Assembly: GCA_017410605.1 (NCBI GenBank)
Contig: JAFQQN010000005.1
Span: 1 to 64,000 of the forward strand
From: Clostridia bacterium
Lineage (GTDB): Bacteria > Bacillota > Clostridia > Oscillospirales > Acutalibacteraceae
Direction of reading: 5' to 3'
DNA: 64,000 nt
Both the position numbers and the translations under genes were made by a program. Below the pieces are notes generated by a model. The model was not told the DNA's origin, searched no databases, and saw only the letters and a program-made list of their open reading frames with translations. The first letter of the stretch is position 1; every line of letters begins with the position of its first letter. This document shows positions 45,658 through 55,513 of the stretch, piece after piece.

Positions 45658-46470
45658 CTAAAAAACATACTTGCTTGGTGGCACACCATAGTGTTTTTTA
45701 AACCTATAGCTAAAATAATAAACATTTGCATAACCCAAAAGTTCAGCTATTTCTCCCATAGAATAGGAGTGGGTTTTAATAAGCGCACAGGCCTGTTCCA
45801 TTCTTAAATTTTCTCTATACTCTAAAACCGAATGGCCTGTAACTTGACGGAAAAGATTTCGGAACCTGGAAACACTAAGATTACACAGCCCTGCTGCAGT
45901 ATCAATATCCAAATCTTTATTATAGGTCTTTTCAATATATTCAATACCGGCAGAAATTTTATTTAAAATTCGCCGTTTTTCAGGAGGTATTTCATCGTCA
46001 GAAAGGGTATAAAAAAGCTGATAAAGTTTGGAAACTAACTTAAACTTTTTCTTTGCTCCATAGTTACCATACCCTCCGCAAAGTTCCTTTGCTAAAACTG
46101 CAATGCGTTGTGGGTCAGAAGTGTTCATAACCATTGGAACAGTTGAAAAAATAATCTCTTCCATTTCTGGGGTTAAAACCTGAAAATCTATTCTTATATA
46201 AGAATAATCCTCAGATGTTACAAAACATTTATGATGGGACATTTTAGGCAGATAAATTAGGCTACCCTCAATAAGTTCTACAGACCGATCATCAAAAACA
46301 TAGCGACAACTACCCTTTTTAACGAAAACAAAACCGTTCAGACCTCTCCCGTTCTTTGTTTCATAGTAGCGCTTATTCATTTTCATCTCTTGTGCATAAA
46401 TATTTACAACATAAAAATCGCACCGATTTAAGTTTTCAAAGCTTACGACCTTTAAAGGATATTTTGTCAT
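45658..46470 (-). CDS. AraC-family regulator
   Basis: About 270 residues from ATG 46468-46470, nine bases after GGAG; a longer frame overlaps that site. A cupin-like sensor domain (GFVFVKKGSCRYVF, GSLIYLPKMSHH) is followed by the two HTH motifs (DIDTAAGLCNLSVSRFRNLFR and GYANVYYFSYRFKKHYGVPP). It lies between the first AraC gene and the broken esterase. Target unknown; the neighbouring carbohydrate-active genes are candidates. Confidence 0.88.
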   Translation of the reverse strand: MTKYPLKVVSFENLNRCDFYVVNIYAQEMKMNKRYYETKNGRGLNGFVFVKKGSCRYVFDDRSVELIEGSLIYLPKMSHHKCFVTSEDYSYIRIDFQVLTPEMEEIIFSTVPMVMNTSDPQRIAVLAKELCGGYGNYGAKKKFKLVSKLYQLFYTLSDDEIPPEKRRILNKISAGIEYIEKTYNKDLDIDTAAGLCNLSVSRFRNLFRQVTGHSVLEYRENLRMEQACALIKTHSYSMGEIAELLGYANVYYFSYRFKKHYGVPPSKYVF

Positions 46471-46593
46471 TAAAAACATCTCCATATTTTTATAAAAAAC
46501 AACTAATCAAAAAACCTTTTAACTAATTAAATGATAGCAAAAATACTATGTTAAGTAAATATAATTTACAAGTTTTTTTTACATAATATAATT

Positions 46594-46622
46594 GGGAAGA
46601 AAGTATTTAGGCCTTTCTTCCC
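46594..46622 (-). terminator. Hairpin after the SGNH pseudogene
   Basis: A 10-bp perfect stem GGGAAGAAAG/CTTTCTTCCC. The T-run is delayed by 20 bases on the minus strand, so termination strength is uncertain. Confidence 0.4.
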
Positions 46623-46667
46623 GGTAAGCCTTTTTAGTATAAATTATTAATATTAAGTAATGAAAAA

Positions 46668-47298
46668 TTACAACGCCTTTAAAAATGCCTCTACCCTTTT
46701 AAACACTCTCTCATAACCGGCATCATTGGGGTGCAGACCGTCTTTAGTAAACATTTCTTTTTGAACGGGAATTTGAGGCTGTATTCCAGCAGTAGCATAA
46801 AGGTCTAAAACCGGCAAGGAATATTCCTGTGCAACCTCGCGAATAATTTCAACATATTGCTTTAAATAAAAACCTCTTCTGCATTTTTCATGAGCCCTGT
46901 GAAGTGGTGTCATAAAAACAATTATAGCAGAGGGGTGTTTTTCAATAAGTCCCTTGCAAAGATAGTGCATAGCACCGTAAAAGGTTTCGGGGGTTCTGCC
47001 TTGCGGAGTTCCTATTGGGGCATCGCCGTGGTCAAAATCGTTAGTTCCGCCAAAAACCATAACAATATCTGCCATATCCTCCATTTCAGAAAAGCGACCG
47101 CAAAAATCAAGGTCTTGTCCGGCATTTTCAGAGGGGGTGTGCTGTTTTGCAATACGGGTTCCACCAATGCCGTAATTATTGCAGGTTAGGGTAGGATATT
47201 TCTTTTGAAGAAGAGGTACGAAAGAATATTCAAACCTGTCAGAGGCGCCCCAACCGGCAGTACTGCTGCCAGTTTATTGTAAAATTATTAAGCTCCAC
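46668..47298 (-). pseudogene. SGNH/GDSL hydrolase missing its catalytic-serine block
   Basis: Translation from the GTG at 47296-47298 (after AAAGGAAG) reads VELNNFTIN and then shifts frame. From about 47271 another frame reads TGSSTAGWGASDRFEY through NYGIGGTR (block II), VFGGTND (block III) and DGLHPND (block V) to a normal end. The expected GDSI segment that carries the nucleophile lies exactly at the junction and is gone, so a short deletion removed it and changed frame. It would have been a ~205-residue carbohydrate esterase. Confidence 0.8.
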
Positions 47299-47333
47299 TT
47301 TTATCTTCCTTTCAACTTGTTTGTATTATGCAA

Positions 47334-47368
47334 TTCGACTCTCTTTAGGCAAGCTAAAAAGAGTCGAA
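47334..47368 (-). terminator. Terminator of the DUF4886 gene
   Basis: The arms TTCGACTCT and AGAGTCGAA are extended by CTTTA/TAAAA pairings, about 38 bp after the stop of the large secreted protein. Confidence 0.55.
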
Positions 47369-47406
47369 CTTAAAAACTTTTAGGTAAAGTAATTTCAAAC
47401 TTTACT

Positions 47407-50400
47407 CTAATTTTTCCACTGGGCAAAAGCAGTTTTTACCTCTTCGGAAACATTAACAATAAGAGCATTATAATCCTCTTCCAGCTTAGTAGCGTTCATT
47501 CCTTCAGGTAGAGAAGAATTATCTTCAACATAAGCATTATAGGTTGTTTCAATAGTCTCCATTACAGAGAAGATTGAGCCTGTCTGAGTATTGTCGCTAT
47601 AGATATAATACTCATCGCCTGTTGTCTCGTTTTTGTAAACTGCATAGGCTCTGACAGTTATATCCATACCGTAATTTGCAATAGAAATATTGTTAACTGC
47701 TACAGTGAAAACCAAGTTGGTGCCGTCATCACCGAAAATTATATCGGTGTTGTCAGCCACATTATAGGCTATCGCCTTAACAGGCGCTTTTTCATTTGCG
47801 CCGTATTTGCCGTCATGAACCAAAGCCGCATTATTTAAAACATCGCTTAAAATAACAAGAGAACCGTATTCTACAAGCTTATAACCATCATCGTAAGCTT
47901 TTCCTCTTTCGGCAACCGGCACAGAGGACTTAAAGCGAAGCGCTTGACCCTTTGTTTCACTCTTAAGTCGAATAGAAACACCGCCGTTTTTGGCCTTAAC
48001 CGTCTTTGCTGCATCGGGAATTGCAATTTCCTTATCCTGGCCCTTATAATCAAAAGCCTTATCTACAGAAGCTAAAATAGTTGGAATATAGGCCGTTATC
48101 TGATCATTTGTAATGTCAACAGTATCGGATATATTACCGGTATCGGCATCGCCGTCGTGGTCATAAGGCATGTTTATAGGATAAAATCTGAACGACCAGC
48201 GGTGTGAAGAGTTGGCAGGGTCGTAGCTTTCAAACTTCTCACCAAAAATTGTGCGGTAATAACAGTAAGCCCCTGCTAAACGACCTAAGAAGTTTGCGTG
48301 ACCTGGGTTATTATCGCGGTTTAACATAGCATCGTGAAGCTGAGAACGGGCAATACGGAAAGCTGTACCGGAAGGTATGATTTTACATTCACTCTGCTCA
48401 GCAATTTCGCAAACATCAGCAGCTAACTGTTTATAGTTAGCAACAATGTCTTCATACATATCTATCTGAGAATAAGATTCTTTTTCCAATATATTTGCAC
48501 CAAAGTGCTGAGATTTAACTTCGCTGTATGCCCATGTTTCGTGAACCATAATCTGGGCGGTAGGAGCATACTCCTTAATAGCACCTATAACTGTTTCTAA
48601 ATAAGGTGCAAAATAGGTTGCGTAATCTCTGCTACTTGCCGGAGATGCCTGCTGAATGGTAACATAATCCCAATCGGTGGTATAAAGGGCAGTCTCTAAA
48701 GTTATTTTAGAAGAAAGCTTATTGTATGTATCCGACCCCTTGTCGTTATATTGGAAGGTGTAAGAGGCGTTATTTTCTGTAAGATTAGTATAGTGTTTTT
48801 CTAAGGTGCTTCCGCCAATTGTAGCCTGAGCAATACGAAGGTCTTTGCCTTCAGCCATGGCAATTTCGGGCAACATAGCAGTTGCATCGTTGGTATAGCT
48901 ATTACCAATGGCAAGAACCTTAACGGTGTCTTCAGTAACACCGTCATCTAATGTGGTTTGAAGTTTTGCGACACCTGTTTTTTCAATATTAAGGGTTTTT
49001 CCCTTAGCAATTTTAATGTCGTAAACGCCGTTCTCGTTAGGCTCAACTACTTCACCGCCGTAGGTAACATTAGCTGTTATACCGGCAAGTGTAAAGGAAT
49101 ACCAGTCGCCTACACGGGCATTTGCCGGGTCGTAAGTATCACCCTCGCCTGCGTATTTGAACTCGTCGTCAGACCAGATAATATATTTTTTATCACCGGT
49201 AAGAGTCAGTTTTGTGGTAGGGTAAATCATAACATCATCAATATAAGCCTTACTGCTTGCTTTATTAAAATATAACACTATACCTTTGGCAGACTGGGCT
49301 GCGGTTTCTCCATCATATGTATAATACTTTGTGTAACCTTGATAATCTTCAGCGTAAATGGTGATACCGCCAAGTCCTTCAAGAGAACCACTTGTTTTAT
49401 CTTGTTCAAGGAAAGAATATACCTGGAACCAAGGGTCAGAGTCGGGAGTAAAATTCTGTCCCATAAAAGATACACCGAAGGTGTCGCCATCGGCAAGGCC
49501 AAGCTCTTGGAAGCTGGGAAGAATTGCACTGGGGTTAACTGCTATAGCACCGCCCTTAGCAGTAGTGTTGGTGTTATTATAGCACATAACCTTGTTGCCA
49601 TTAACATCTACTACCGATACATATGTTTTATTATGAATTTGTCCGGCACTTTCAAAATCGTTATAGATAACGGTTTTATATTCCCAATTGTTTGGTTTTT
49701 TATTAAGGTCTATTTTATTGAAATGGGCGGTAAGGTTTGTTGCCTTAGAAAGTGTAGCATCAAGCAATACCTCATAGGTTGGGCTGGTGCTTACAACATT
49801 ACCCTGAGCATCTTTCCAATATGTAAACTCATAACCTTCGTTAGCGGTGGCGGTGTAAACAGCAGTTTCGCCAACAGCATACTGCACACCTGCGGTAATA
49901 TAGTTTTTAGTTTCGGTAGCCGTATTAAACTCTGCAATTTTGTTTTCTACACTTGCTGTTCCGGCTGTAGAATCAGATGTAGAAGCAGTAATCTTATCGG
50001 CAGGAATAATTTCGCCTATTATAACGTCATCGCTGTATGAAACAGCAGCGTTTGTGTTATAGAAATAGAGGTTTTCTTTTTCAGCAGTAACGGTGCCGGC
50101 AAGAATATTAAAATCACCGGCGGTTCCAACCTTATAAATAAGGCCCCTGCTATAGCTACTTTCGGTATTTGCAACTGCAGGGTTAAATGCCTTATGAACA
50201 TATTTTGCATCTGTCTTTGTTCCATTTGCATCTACGGTGTTTGCCGTATTTCCGCCCGTCCAAAAAGAGGTTTTTGAACTGGCCGCCGCAGTAGTATAAA
50301 TATACACTCTGTAGTTTTTACCTGCAGTAAGATTTTTAGATGAATCATCAATAAACCTTATAAGGGGGTGTGCGTTAGAAACGGCAAGTCGCTGAATTGC

Positions 50401-50631
50401 CTTGTTTCCGCTATAAACACTGGCAGTGCTATCAGTTGTTTTATCAACCATAGCATAGGCGGTGGTGTTGAAAAAACCTATTCCGCCGTCGGCGGTAAGC
50501 TTATAGTCCTCAAAATCTTGAGTATAAGTATAGTAGGTCGTTCCTTCAGCCGAGCTATAGGTTGTAAATAGCCCCAACATACTGCTTAGTACTATACTTA
50601 AAGACAGTATTAATGATAAAAATTTTCTCAT
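47407..50631 (-). CDS. Large secreted protein with DUF4886/SGNH-type domain
   Basis: 1074 residues from ATG 50629-50631 with GGGAGGAAAG upstream. Signal peptide MRKFLSLILSLSIVLSSMLG. Residues ~25-215 and ~320-480 read as jelly-roll carbohydrate-binding modules, with a beta repeat between (YTATANEGYEFTYWKD). The core at ~600-860 has VLAIGNSYTNDA (Ser block), TIGGSTLEKH, IQQASPASS and GHANFLGRLAGA (His block), the DUF4886 SGNH-like pattern. The C-terminal ~200 residues are beta-rich. Likely an extracellular polysaccharide esterase. No dockerin or sorting signal is seen. Confidence 0.82.
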   Translation of the reverse strand: MRKFLSLILSLSIVLSSMLGLFTTYSSAEGTTYYTYTQDFEDYKLTADGGIGFFNTTAYAMVDKTTDSTASVYSGNKAIQRLAVSNAHPLIRFIDDSSKNLTAGKNYRVYIYTTAAASSKTSFWTGGNTANTVDANGTKTDAKYVHKAFNPAVANTESSYSRGLIYKVGTAGDFNILAGTVTAEKENLYFYNTNAAVSYSDDVIIGEIIPADKITASTSDSTAGTASVENKIAEFNTATETKNYITAGVQYAVGETAVYTATANEGYEFTYWKDAQGNVVSTSPTYEVLLDATLSKATNLTAHFNKIDLNKKPNNWEYKTVIYNDFESAGQIHNKTYVSVVDVNGNKVMCYNNTNTTAKGGAIAVNPSAILPSFQELGLADGDTFGVSFMGQNFTPDSDPWFQVYSFLEQDKTSGSLEGLGGITIYAEDYQGYTKYYTYDGETAAQSAKGIVLYFNKASSKAYIDDVMIYPTTKLTLTGDKKYIIWSDDEFKYAGEGDTYDPANARVGDWYSFTLAGITANVTYGGEVVEPNENGVYDIKIAKGKTLNIEKTGVAKLQTTLDDGVTEDTVKVLAIGNSYTNDATAMLPEIAMAEGKDLRIAQATIGGSTLEKHYTNLTENNASYTFQYNDKGSDTYNKLSSKITLETALYTTDWDYVTIQQASPASSRDYATYFAPYLETVIGAIKEYAPTAQIMVHETWAYSEVKSQHFGANILEKESYSQIDMYEDIVANYKQLAADVCEIAEQSECKIIPSGTAFRIARSQLHDAMLNRDNNPGHANFLGRLAGAYCYYRTIFGEKFESYDPANSSHRWSFRFYPINMPYDHDGDADTGNISDTVDITNDQITAYIPTILASVDKAFDYKGQDKEIAIPDAAKTVKAKNGGVSIRLKSETKGQALRFKSSVPVAERGKAYDDGYKLVEYGSLVILSDVLNNAALVHDGKYGANEKAPVKAIAYNVADNTDIIFGDDGTNLVFTVAVNNISIANYGMDITVRAYAVYKNETTGDEYYIYSDNTQTGSIFSVMETIETTYNAYVEDNSSLPEGMNATKLEEDYNALIVNVSEEVKTAFAQWKN

Positions 50632-50847
50632 AATATTTCTCTTTCCTCCCACTAAAATTTCATATAATAATGATACGTTATATATGAACCAAAGTCCATA
50701 AATTAAACAACACTTTTTTGTAATTTTTGCTAATACTGTATTTTACATATTGGTTAGCTTCTATCGTCTTACCAGTGGCTTTATGTTTTTACATACTGCT
50801 TTTGCAGTATATATCAGTAGATTTTAATTAGTTTTTCTAATCAAAAA

Positions 50848-50885
50848 AACAGTCAGTTCTGCTTAAGACAGCAAACCTGACTGTT
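50848..50885 (-). terminator. Terminator of AraC gene at 50944
   Basis: A 9-bp stem AACAGTCAG/CTGACTGTT with further inner pairing, followed by seven T on the minus strand. The rest of the 312-bp gap 50632-50943 is AT-rich. A possible promoter for the large secreted protein lies at about 50661-50689 (TTGGTT-17-TATTAT). Confidence 0.7.
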
Positions 50886-50943
50886 ATAACCGAAGAAAGT
50901 AGAACTTCATAAGCTTAAAAAATAACTTATTGTTTTTAACTGC

Positions 50944-51756
50944 TTATAATCCACTTTGACGGCGGTATTTAGATGGAGAAATTCCTATACACTTTTTAAA
51001 ATAATTGCTAAAATAAAAGGTATCCCTATAACCAACCTTAACAGCAATTTCACCTATATTCATTTCGGTGGTCGCAAGGTATTCACAGGCCTTGTCAATC
51101 CTCATTTGGTTTCTAATTTCAATAGGAGTTTTACCTGTTTGCTTTTTTATTGCCGTTCTAAGGCGAGACGGGCTATAACCACTATATTCGGCCAACTGTT
51201 CTATGGAAAAATCTTCGGTGAAGTGTGCCCTAATATAACCAAAAGCTCTACTTAACTTACGGTTATTCCCCTCTTTAATCCACGGCTCATTAAGAAATAT
51301 AGAAAGCTCATATAAAATATCGAAAAAATATTTTTGTGCCCTTAGAGCAGTTCCCCTTTTTTCAAAAGGGTAATTACGACCCACTCTGGTAAAAAGCTCA
51401 GCTATATTATTAGGAGTATCTTCAAAAACGATGGTGGGCTTGTCATAAATAGTGGCCAACCTTCCGGATTCAGCTTCTTCTATAATAAAATCTAAAAAAC
51501 ACAATCTGCTATTTTCTTCCCACTGAGCAATAAACCTTTCACCCATTGGGGTATAAATAAGCATACCGGGTGTAACGTTAATGGTTTCACCGTTTTCAAG
51601 GCGATAAATGCCATTACCATAATAAACATAAACAAATTTGTTATATCTGCTTCCGTTGGAATAATCTGCTTTAAGCTGGGGTCTTACTATTAACGAGTTT
51701 AAGAACTTTAAAGATATTATGGTCTTTTTAATATGTTTCCACTCTAGCAGTTTCAT
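50944..51756 (-). CDS. AraC-family regulator
   Basis: 270 residues; ATG after AGGAGG. Cupin sensor (YVYYGNGIYRLENGE, GMLIYTPMGERF), then two HTH motifs (SIEQLAEYSGYSPSRLRTAIK and GYRDTFYFSNYFKKCIGISP). It is directly upstream of the large secreted esterase on the same strand, separated by a terminator. It probably senses a carbohydrate; the target is not shown. Confidence 0.88.
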   Translation of the reverse strand: MKLLEWKHIKKTIISLKFLNSLIVRPQLKADYSNGSRYNKFVYVYYGNGIYRLENGETINVTPGMLIYTPMGERFIAQWEENSRLCFLDFIIEEAESGRLATIYDKPTIVFEDTPNNIAELFTRVGRNYPFEKRGTALRAQKYFFDILYELSIFLNEPWIKEGNNRKLSRAFGYIRAHFTEDFSIEQLAEYSGYSPSRLRTAIKKQTGKTPIEIRNQMRIDKACEYLATTEMNIGEIAVKVGYRDTFYFSNYFKKCIGISPSKYRRQSGL

Positions 51757-51889
51757 TATTATCCTCCTATTTCCTACTTAATTTTATTATATACAACAAA
51801 TTTGCATAGTACATAGATTATTCTACGAATTAATGTAATAATCTACAATTTTAATTAAATTACATAACTACAGCCGAAGAGCTGAAGAG

Positions 51890-52651
51890 CTAAAGAACGC
51901 CTGCCTCTTTACGAATTTGCATTGGAGTTTTGCCTTTTTCTTTCCTTAAAATTTTTCTAAAATACGAAGAAGAGCTAAAACCTAAATGACTACTTATTTC
52001 TTCTATTGATAAATCGGTTGCAGATAAAAGGTCTACTGCCTTTTCAACAACAAGGCCTTGCCTGATTTGCCCCGGGGTTTTGCCGATTGTATTTTTAAAA
52101 ATAACATAAAGCCCCGCCTCACTAACACCGCATTTTTTAGCAACCTGGCTTATATTTATATTGCTGTCACTACGCATAATTTCAACAGCTTTCTCTACCG
52201 TAATTTCTCTTCCCGACAAAGTGTCTACCCTTAGTTTTGGCATAATCTTTCCCAAAAAGGTATACAAAAGGCCTACAGATAAGGGTGATACCGAAAGCTC
52301 TTCTTCAAGCTGGGAAAAAAGCGTTTTTTCTTCCCCTGTGCAATCTATTGCTTGAAGTGTGTATCTGTCATTTTCTGTTTTAGGGAAATAGGAAAAACCA
52401 AAGGAATAAAATTCGATATCACCATTTTCATCGGGGTACCAATAAGACTTATATTTAAGTCCTTTAGGAATATAAAAAATATCGTTAGCTTTTATGTTCA
52501 AAGTAACACCGGCAGTGCAAATTTTAGCTGTGCCTTTTAACATTCGGGCTAAATAGTGTACTGGGCAACCTAAGGTGTTATCAGTCATATGATACTTGCT
52601 GTAGCGGAGTATATAAAATCTAAAGCTTTTATAGAATTGTATATCAGTCAT
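51890..52651 (-). CDS. AraC-family regulator, divergent from dehydrogenase pair
   Basis: 253 residues. The sensor half carries ANDIFYIPKGLKYKSYWYPD. The HTH half has NISQVAKKCGVSEAGLYVIFK and GFSSSSYFRKILRKEKGKTP. ATG at 52649-52651 with GGTGAAA upstream. It is back to back with the MDR/Gfo-Idh-MocA operon, about 100 bp apart, so it is the likely regulator of that operon. Confidence 0.87.
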   Translation of the reverse strand: MTDIQFYKSFRFYILRYSKYHMTDNTLGCPVHYLARMLKGTAKICTAGVTLNIKANDIFYIPKGLKYKSYWYPDENGDIEFYSFGFSYFPKTENDRYTLQAIDCTGEEKTLFSQLEEELSVSPLSVGLLYTFLGKIMPKLRVDTLSGREITVEKAVEIMRSDSNINISQVAKKCGVSEAGLYVIFKNTIGKTPGQIRQGLVVEKAVDLLSATDLSIEEISSHLGFSSSSYFRKILRKEKGKTPMQIRKEAGVL

Positions 52652-52707
52652 TCATTTTCACCGCCAAAATTTAAATATTTTTACCTGTTTTTCTATAATA
52701 TAATACA

Positions 52708-52736
52708 TTGAATATATTTTTGTCAAGATATAAAAT
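52708..52736 (+). promoter_or_regulatory. Promoter for the dehydrogenase operon
   Basis: TTGAAT (52708-52713), a 17-bp spacer and TAAAAT (52731-52736), 18 bp before the start codon. On the other strand TTGACA followed by TATATT could serve the AraC gene. Confidence 0.5.
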
Positions 52737-52754
52737 ATTCTTGAGGTGATTATA

Positions 52755-53768
52755 ATGCAAAATTTATGTATAGCATTTACAGACATTAACAAAGCAGAAA
52801 TTATTGATGTTGGTATCAAAGAGCCTGCAGCTGATGAGGTTTTGGTTAAACTTGCTGTTTCAACAATAAGCAGCGGTACCGAACGCGCTAACCTTATGGG
52901 AAGCACCACCACAAACTGGCGCGCCGCCGAACAGGAAAAGCCTGTGTATCCACGCTTTGGTGGATACAGCTCTGCCGGTATTGTAGAAAAGGTGGGGGCA
53001 AACGTAACTAAAGTTAAGCCCGGTGACAGGGTTTCGGTTTGTTGGTCACAGCACAGCCAATATACAACCGTAACCGAGCGTAATGTTACTAAAATTGACG
53101 ATGTTTCTTTCGAAAACGGTGCCTTTTATAACATTGCTTCTTTCCCATTGGCCGCTATCAGAAAATGCCGTTTAGAGATTGGCGAAAGCGCTATTATAAT
53201 GGGTATGGGAATTTTAGGTATGGTTGCCGTAAAGTTACTTAAAATTGGCGGAGCCGTTCCCATTATTGCCGTTGACCCAGATGCCTCAAAAAGAGAAAAG
53301 GCCATTGAGCTTGGGGCAGATTATGCCTTAGACCCCTATGACCCCGATTTTGCAAAAACAGCCAAAGAGCTTACAAACGGCGGCGCCAAGGTTGGCATTG
53401 AGGTTACCGGTATTGGCGCAGGTCTTGACGGAATTTTGGACTGTATGGCCTGTTTTGGCAGAGTTGCCCTTTTAGGCTGTACCCGTAACAGCGATTTTAC
53501 TATTGATTACTACCGCAAGGTGCACGGCCCGGGAATTACCCTTGTTGGTGCACACACTGCCGCCCGTCCTAAAGACGATTCACGCCCCGGATTTTGGACC
53601 CAACCCGACGACAACATAGCTCTTAAAAACCTTACCGAAGCCGGAAGAATTAATTTTGCCGAAATGGTTGAAGAAACACATTCACCCCTTGATGGCCCTG
53701 AAATTTATCAGCGACTTTGCCGTGATAAAACCTTCCCCATTGTTCAATTTGATTGGAGAAAACTATAA
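52755..53768 (+). CDS. MDR-superfamily (zinc-alcohol-dehydrogenase-like) dehydrogenase
   Basis: 337 residues from ATG 52755, after GAGGTG. GroES-like N-domain with FGGYSSAGIVEKVG, and a Rossmann motif MGMGILGMVAVKLLK. The usual catalytic zinc Cys is replaced in SSGTERANL, so a zinc-free mechanism or altered site is likely; the structural-zinc Cys cluster is also absent. This SSGTER form is often paired with Gfo/Idh/MocA proteins, as here. Substrate probably a sugar or cyclitol derivative (inference). Confidence 0.83.
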   Translation: MQNLCIAFTDINKAEIIDVGIKEPAADEVLVKLAVSTISSGTERANLMGSTTTNWRAAEQEKPVYPRFGGYSSAGIVEKVGANVTKVKPGDRVSVCWSQHSQYTTVTERNVTKIDDVSFENGAFYNIASFPLAAIRKCRLEIGESAIIMGMGILGMVAVKLLKIGGAVPIIAVDPDASKREKAIELGADYALDPYDPDFAKTAKELTNGGAKVGIEVTGIGAGLDGILDCMACFGRVALLGCTRNSDFTIDYYRKVHGPGITLVGAHTAARPKDDSRPGFWTQPDDNIALKNLTEAGRINFAEMVEETHSPLDGPEIYQRLCRDKTFPIVQFDWRKL

Positions 53769-54757
53769 TGAGAAAGATTAAAATTGCCCAAATAGGCTCT
53801 AATACAAATAGCCACGCGGTGCCGGTTTTCAAAAGCCTAGCAAAGCAGACAGATGTTTTCGATATTGTTGGCTACTGCCTACCTGAAAATGAGGAAGAGC
53901 GTCTGCCCGACCATCTTGAAACCTATAAAGATTATAAGCGCCTTACTTTGGAGGAAATTTTAAACGACCCCGAAATTGAGGCCGTTGCAATTGAAACCGA
54001 TGAAATTTATCTCACAAAGTATGCCATAATGGCGGCAGAACACAATAAACATATTCACATGGAAAAGCCGGGCACCTTTTGTTTAGAGGAATTTGAAAAG
54101 CTTATTTCAATTATGAAAAAAACTAAAAAGGTTTTTCATACCGGCTATATGTATCGCTATAACCCCTATGTTAAGGAACTTATGGCCAAGGTTAAAAGCG
54201 GCGAGCTAGGTGACATTATAAGCGTTGAAGCCCAAATGAACTGCTCTCATAAGCCAGAGGTAAGAAGGTGGCTTAAAGACTTCCCCGGAGGTATGATGTT
54301 CTTTTTAGGCTGTCACCTTATCGACCTTATTTTGCAAATTAAGGGAACACCAAAAAATATCATTCCCTTTAATAAATCAACAGGTAAAGACGGCATTATT
54401 GCCAAAGATTTTGCCTTTGCCGTTTTAGAATATGACAATGCAGTTTGCTTTGCCAAAACCTGCGCAAGTGAGCGCGGAGGTTTCTTGCGCCGTCAGCTTG
54501 TTGTAAGTGGAACCAAGGGCACAGTTGAGCTTAAGCCTTTTGAAATTTGTGTAGACGGAGGACAATATACCGGCAGAACCGAATACACATCTGAAAATTG
54601 GCAAGAAAAGGGTGATGAAAGCACAAGCGATTTTTATTACCGCTTTGACGACATGCTTCATTCCTTTGCAAGAATGGTTGTGGGTGAGATAGAAAACCCC
54701 TATACCTGTGACTATGAGTTAGAGCTTTTTAAAACAGTATTAAAATGCTGTGAATAG
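53768..54757 (+). CDS. Gfo/Idh/MocA-family oxidoreductase
   Basis: 329 residues. Its ATG shares one base with the stop of the MDR gene (TAATG) and follows GGAG. The N-terminal Rossmann domain starts KIAQIGSNTNSHAV, a loose variant of the usual GxGxxG. EKPGTF holds the catalytic Lys, and GGMMFFLGCHLIDLI fits the conserved GG...D..H..D motif. NAD(P)-linked oxidation of a sugar or inositol derivative. Works with the MDR partner on the same pathway. Confidence 0.87.
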   Translation: MRKIKIAQIGSNTNSHAVPVFKSLAKQTDVFDIVGYCLPENEEERLPDHLETYKDYKRLTLEEILNDPEIEAVAIETDEIYLTKYAIMAAEHNKHIHMEKPGTFCLEEFEKLISIMKKTKKVFHTGYMYRYNPYVKELMAKVKSGELGDIISVEAQMNCSHKPEVRRWLKDFPGGMMFFLGCHLIDLILQIKGTPKNIIPFNKSTGKDGIIAKDFAFAVLEYDNAVCFAKTCASERGGFLRRQLVVSGTKGTVELKPFEICVDGGQYTGRTEYTSENWQEKGDESTSDFYYRFDDMLHSFARMVVGEIENPYTCDYELELFKTVLKCCE

Positions 54758-54767
54758 CAAAAAATTA

Positions 54768-54796
54768 AGAGCGCCTTTAAAAGGGCGCTCTTTTTA
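54768..54796 (+). terminator. Terminator of the dehydrogenase operon
   Basis: AGAGCGCC pairs with GGCGCTCT around a short A/T loop, followed by TTTTT. Confidence 0.8.
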
Positions 54797-54971
54797 CTGT
54801 TATTGTATTAAATAAGTGAGTTTACAAAATTTATCCTATACTTTAATCCTTAACTGTGGTAAAAACCGCAACACTTTATAAGGCCGATAAAATCTACTTA
54901 TCAAATCGCTTTTTAGTGTTTCGACAAACTAATATATTAAAGGCTAAAATGCAAATTAAGTGGTTTATAAA

Positions 54972-55146
54972 ATCACGGCGGAGCTATGTATATCATAATT
55001 GCGAAAGGGTTTTCAATACACACCTGAAGGTGTGATGAGATACAAGGGCGGCTAGTCGCCCTTGATAATATACAGCCTGACGGCTGATGATATGCCATCG
55101 CTTCGCAATGGATAAAAAAATCTCGTTCCGAAGAACGAGATTTTTT
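54972..55146. repeat. Mini-hairpin array A with terminator
   Basis: Four short stem-loops in a row (CACACC/GGTGTG, AAGGGCG/CGCCCTT, CAGCC/GGCTG, CCAT/ATGG) are separated by ~10-base AT-rich linkers of the form GATRATATRC. They end in a 14-bp terminator (55115-55128 with 55133-55146, loop CGAA). The array fills much of the 454-bp gap before the barstar gene. The remaining 54800-54970 is AT-rich with nothing recognised. Confidence 0.7.
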
Positions 55147-55211
55147 GGCAGGGGCAGAGCGTTGCCCGTAATATCCACAATATTTAAATTTTTGCTGCAT
55201 AATAAGGGTTA

Positions 55212-55499
55212 CTAAGAAATTATTTCATAAACAAAATCACGAAAATTGTATTCTTTATTAAATTCAATTTTTCGTTCTAATATCTCATGCATTTTAATTA
55301 TATGCTTTTCAAAATCGTTAGACAATGTATTTTCTCCTGTTATTAGAACCTTATCGGCATCACATTCACTCCATAATAAATCCCAAAAAGCATCCCAGTT
55401 TTTTCCATACCATTCAGGAAAATCGAAAACAATTCTTATTCTTTCATGTAATTCACTTAATGTTTTGCAACCAGTTAAATCTAACTCTATTATTTTCAT
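55212..55499 (-). CDS. Barstar-like ribonuclease inhibitor (copy 1)
   Basis: 95 residues; ATG after GGGAG. DLTGCKTLSELHERI, FPEWYGKNWDAFWDLL and a final FRDFVYEIIS match barstar (PF01337), with the conserved WYGKNWDAFWD helix that plugs the barnase active site. The gene lies 14 bp after the barnase-like copy 1, which has lost its N-terminal part to stop codons. It may be kept as protection against copy 2, related toxins or reinitiated toxin. Confidence 0.88.
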   Translation of the reverse strand: MKIIELDLTGCKTLSELHERIRIVFDFPEWYGKNWDAFWDLLWSECDADKVLITGENTLSNDFEKHIIKMHEILERKIEFNKEYNFRDFVYEIIS

Positions 55500-55513
55500 A
55501 GTAAATGGCTCCC

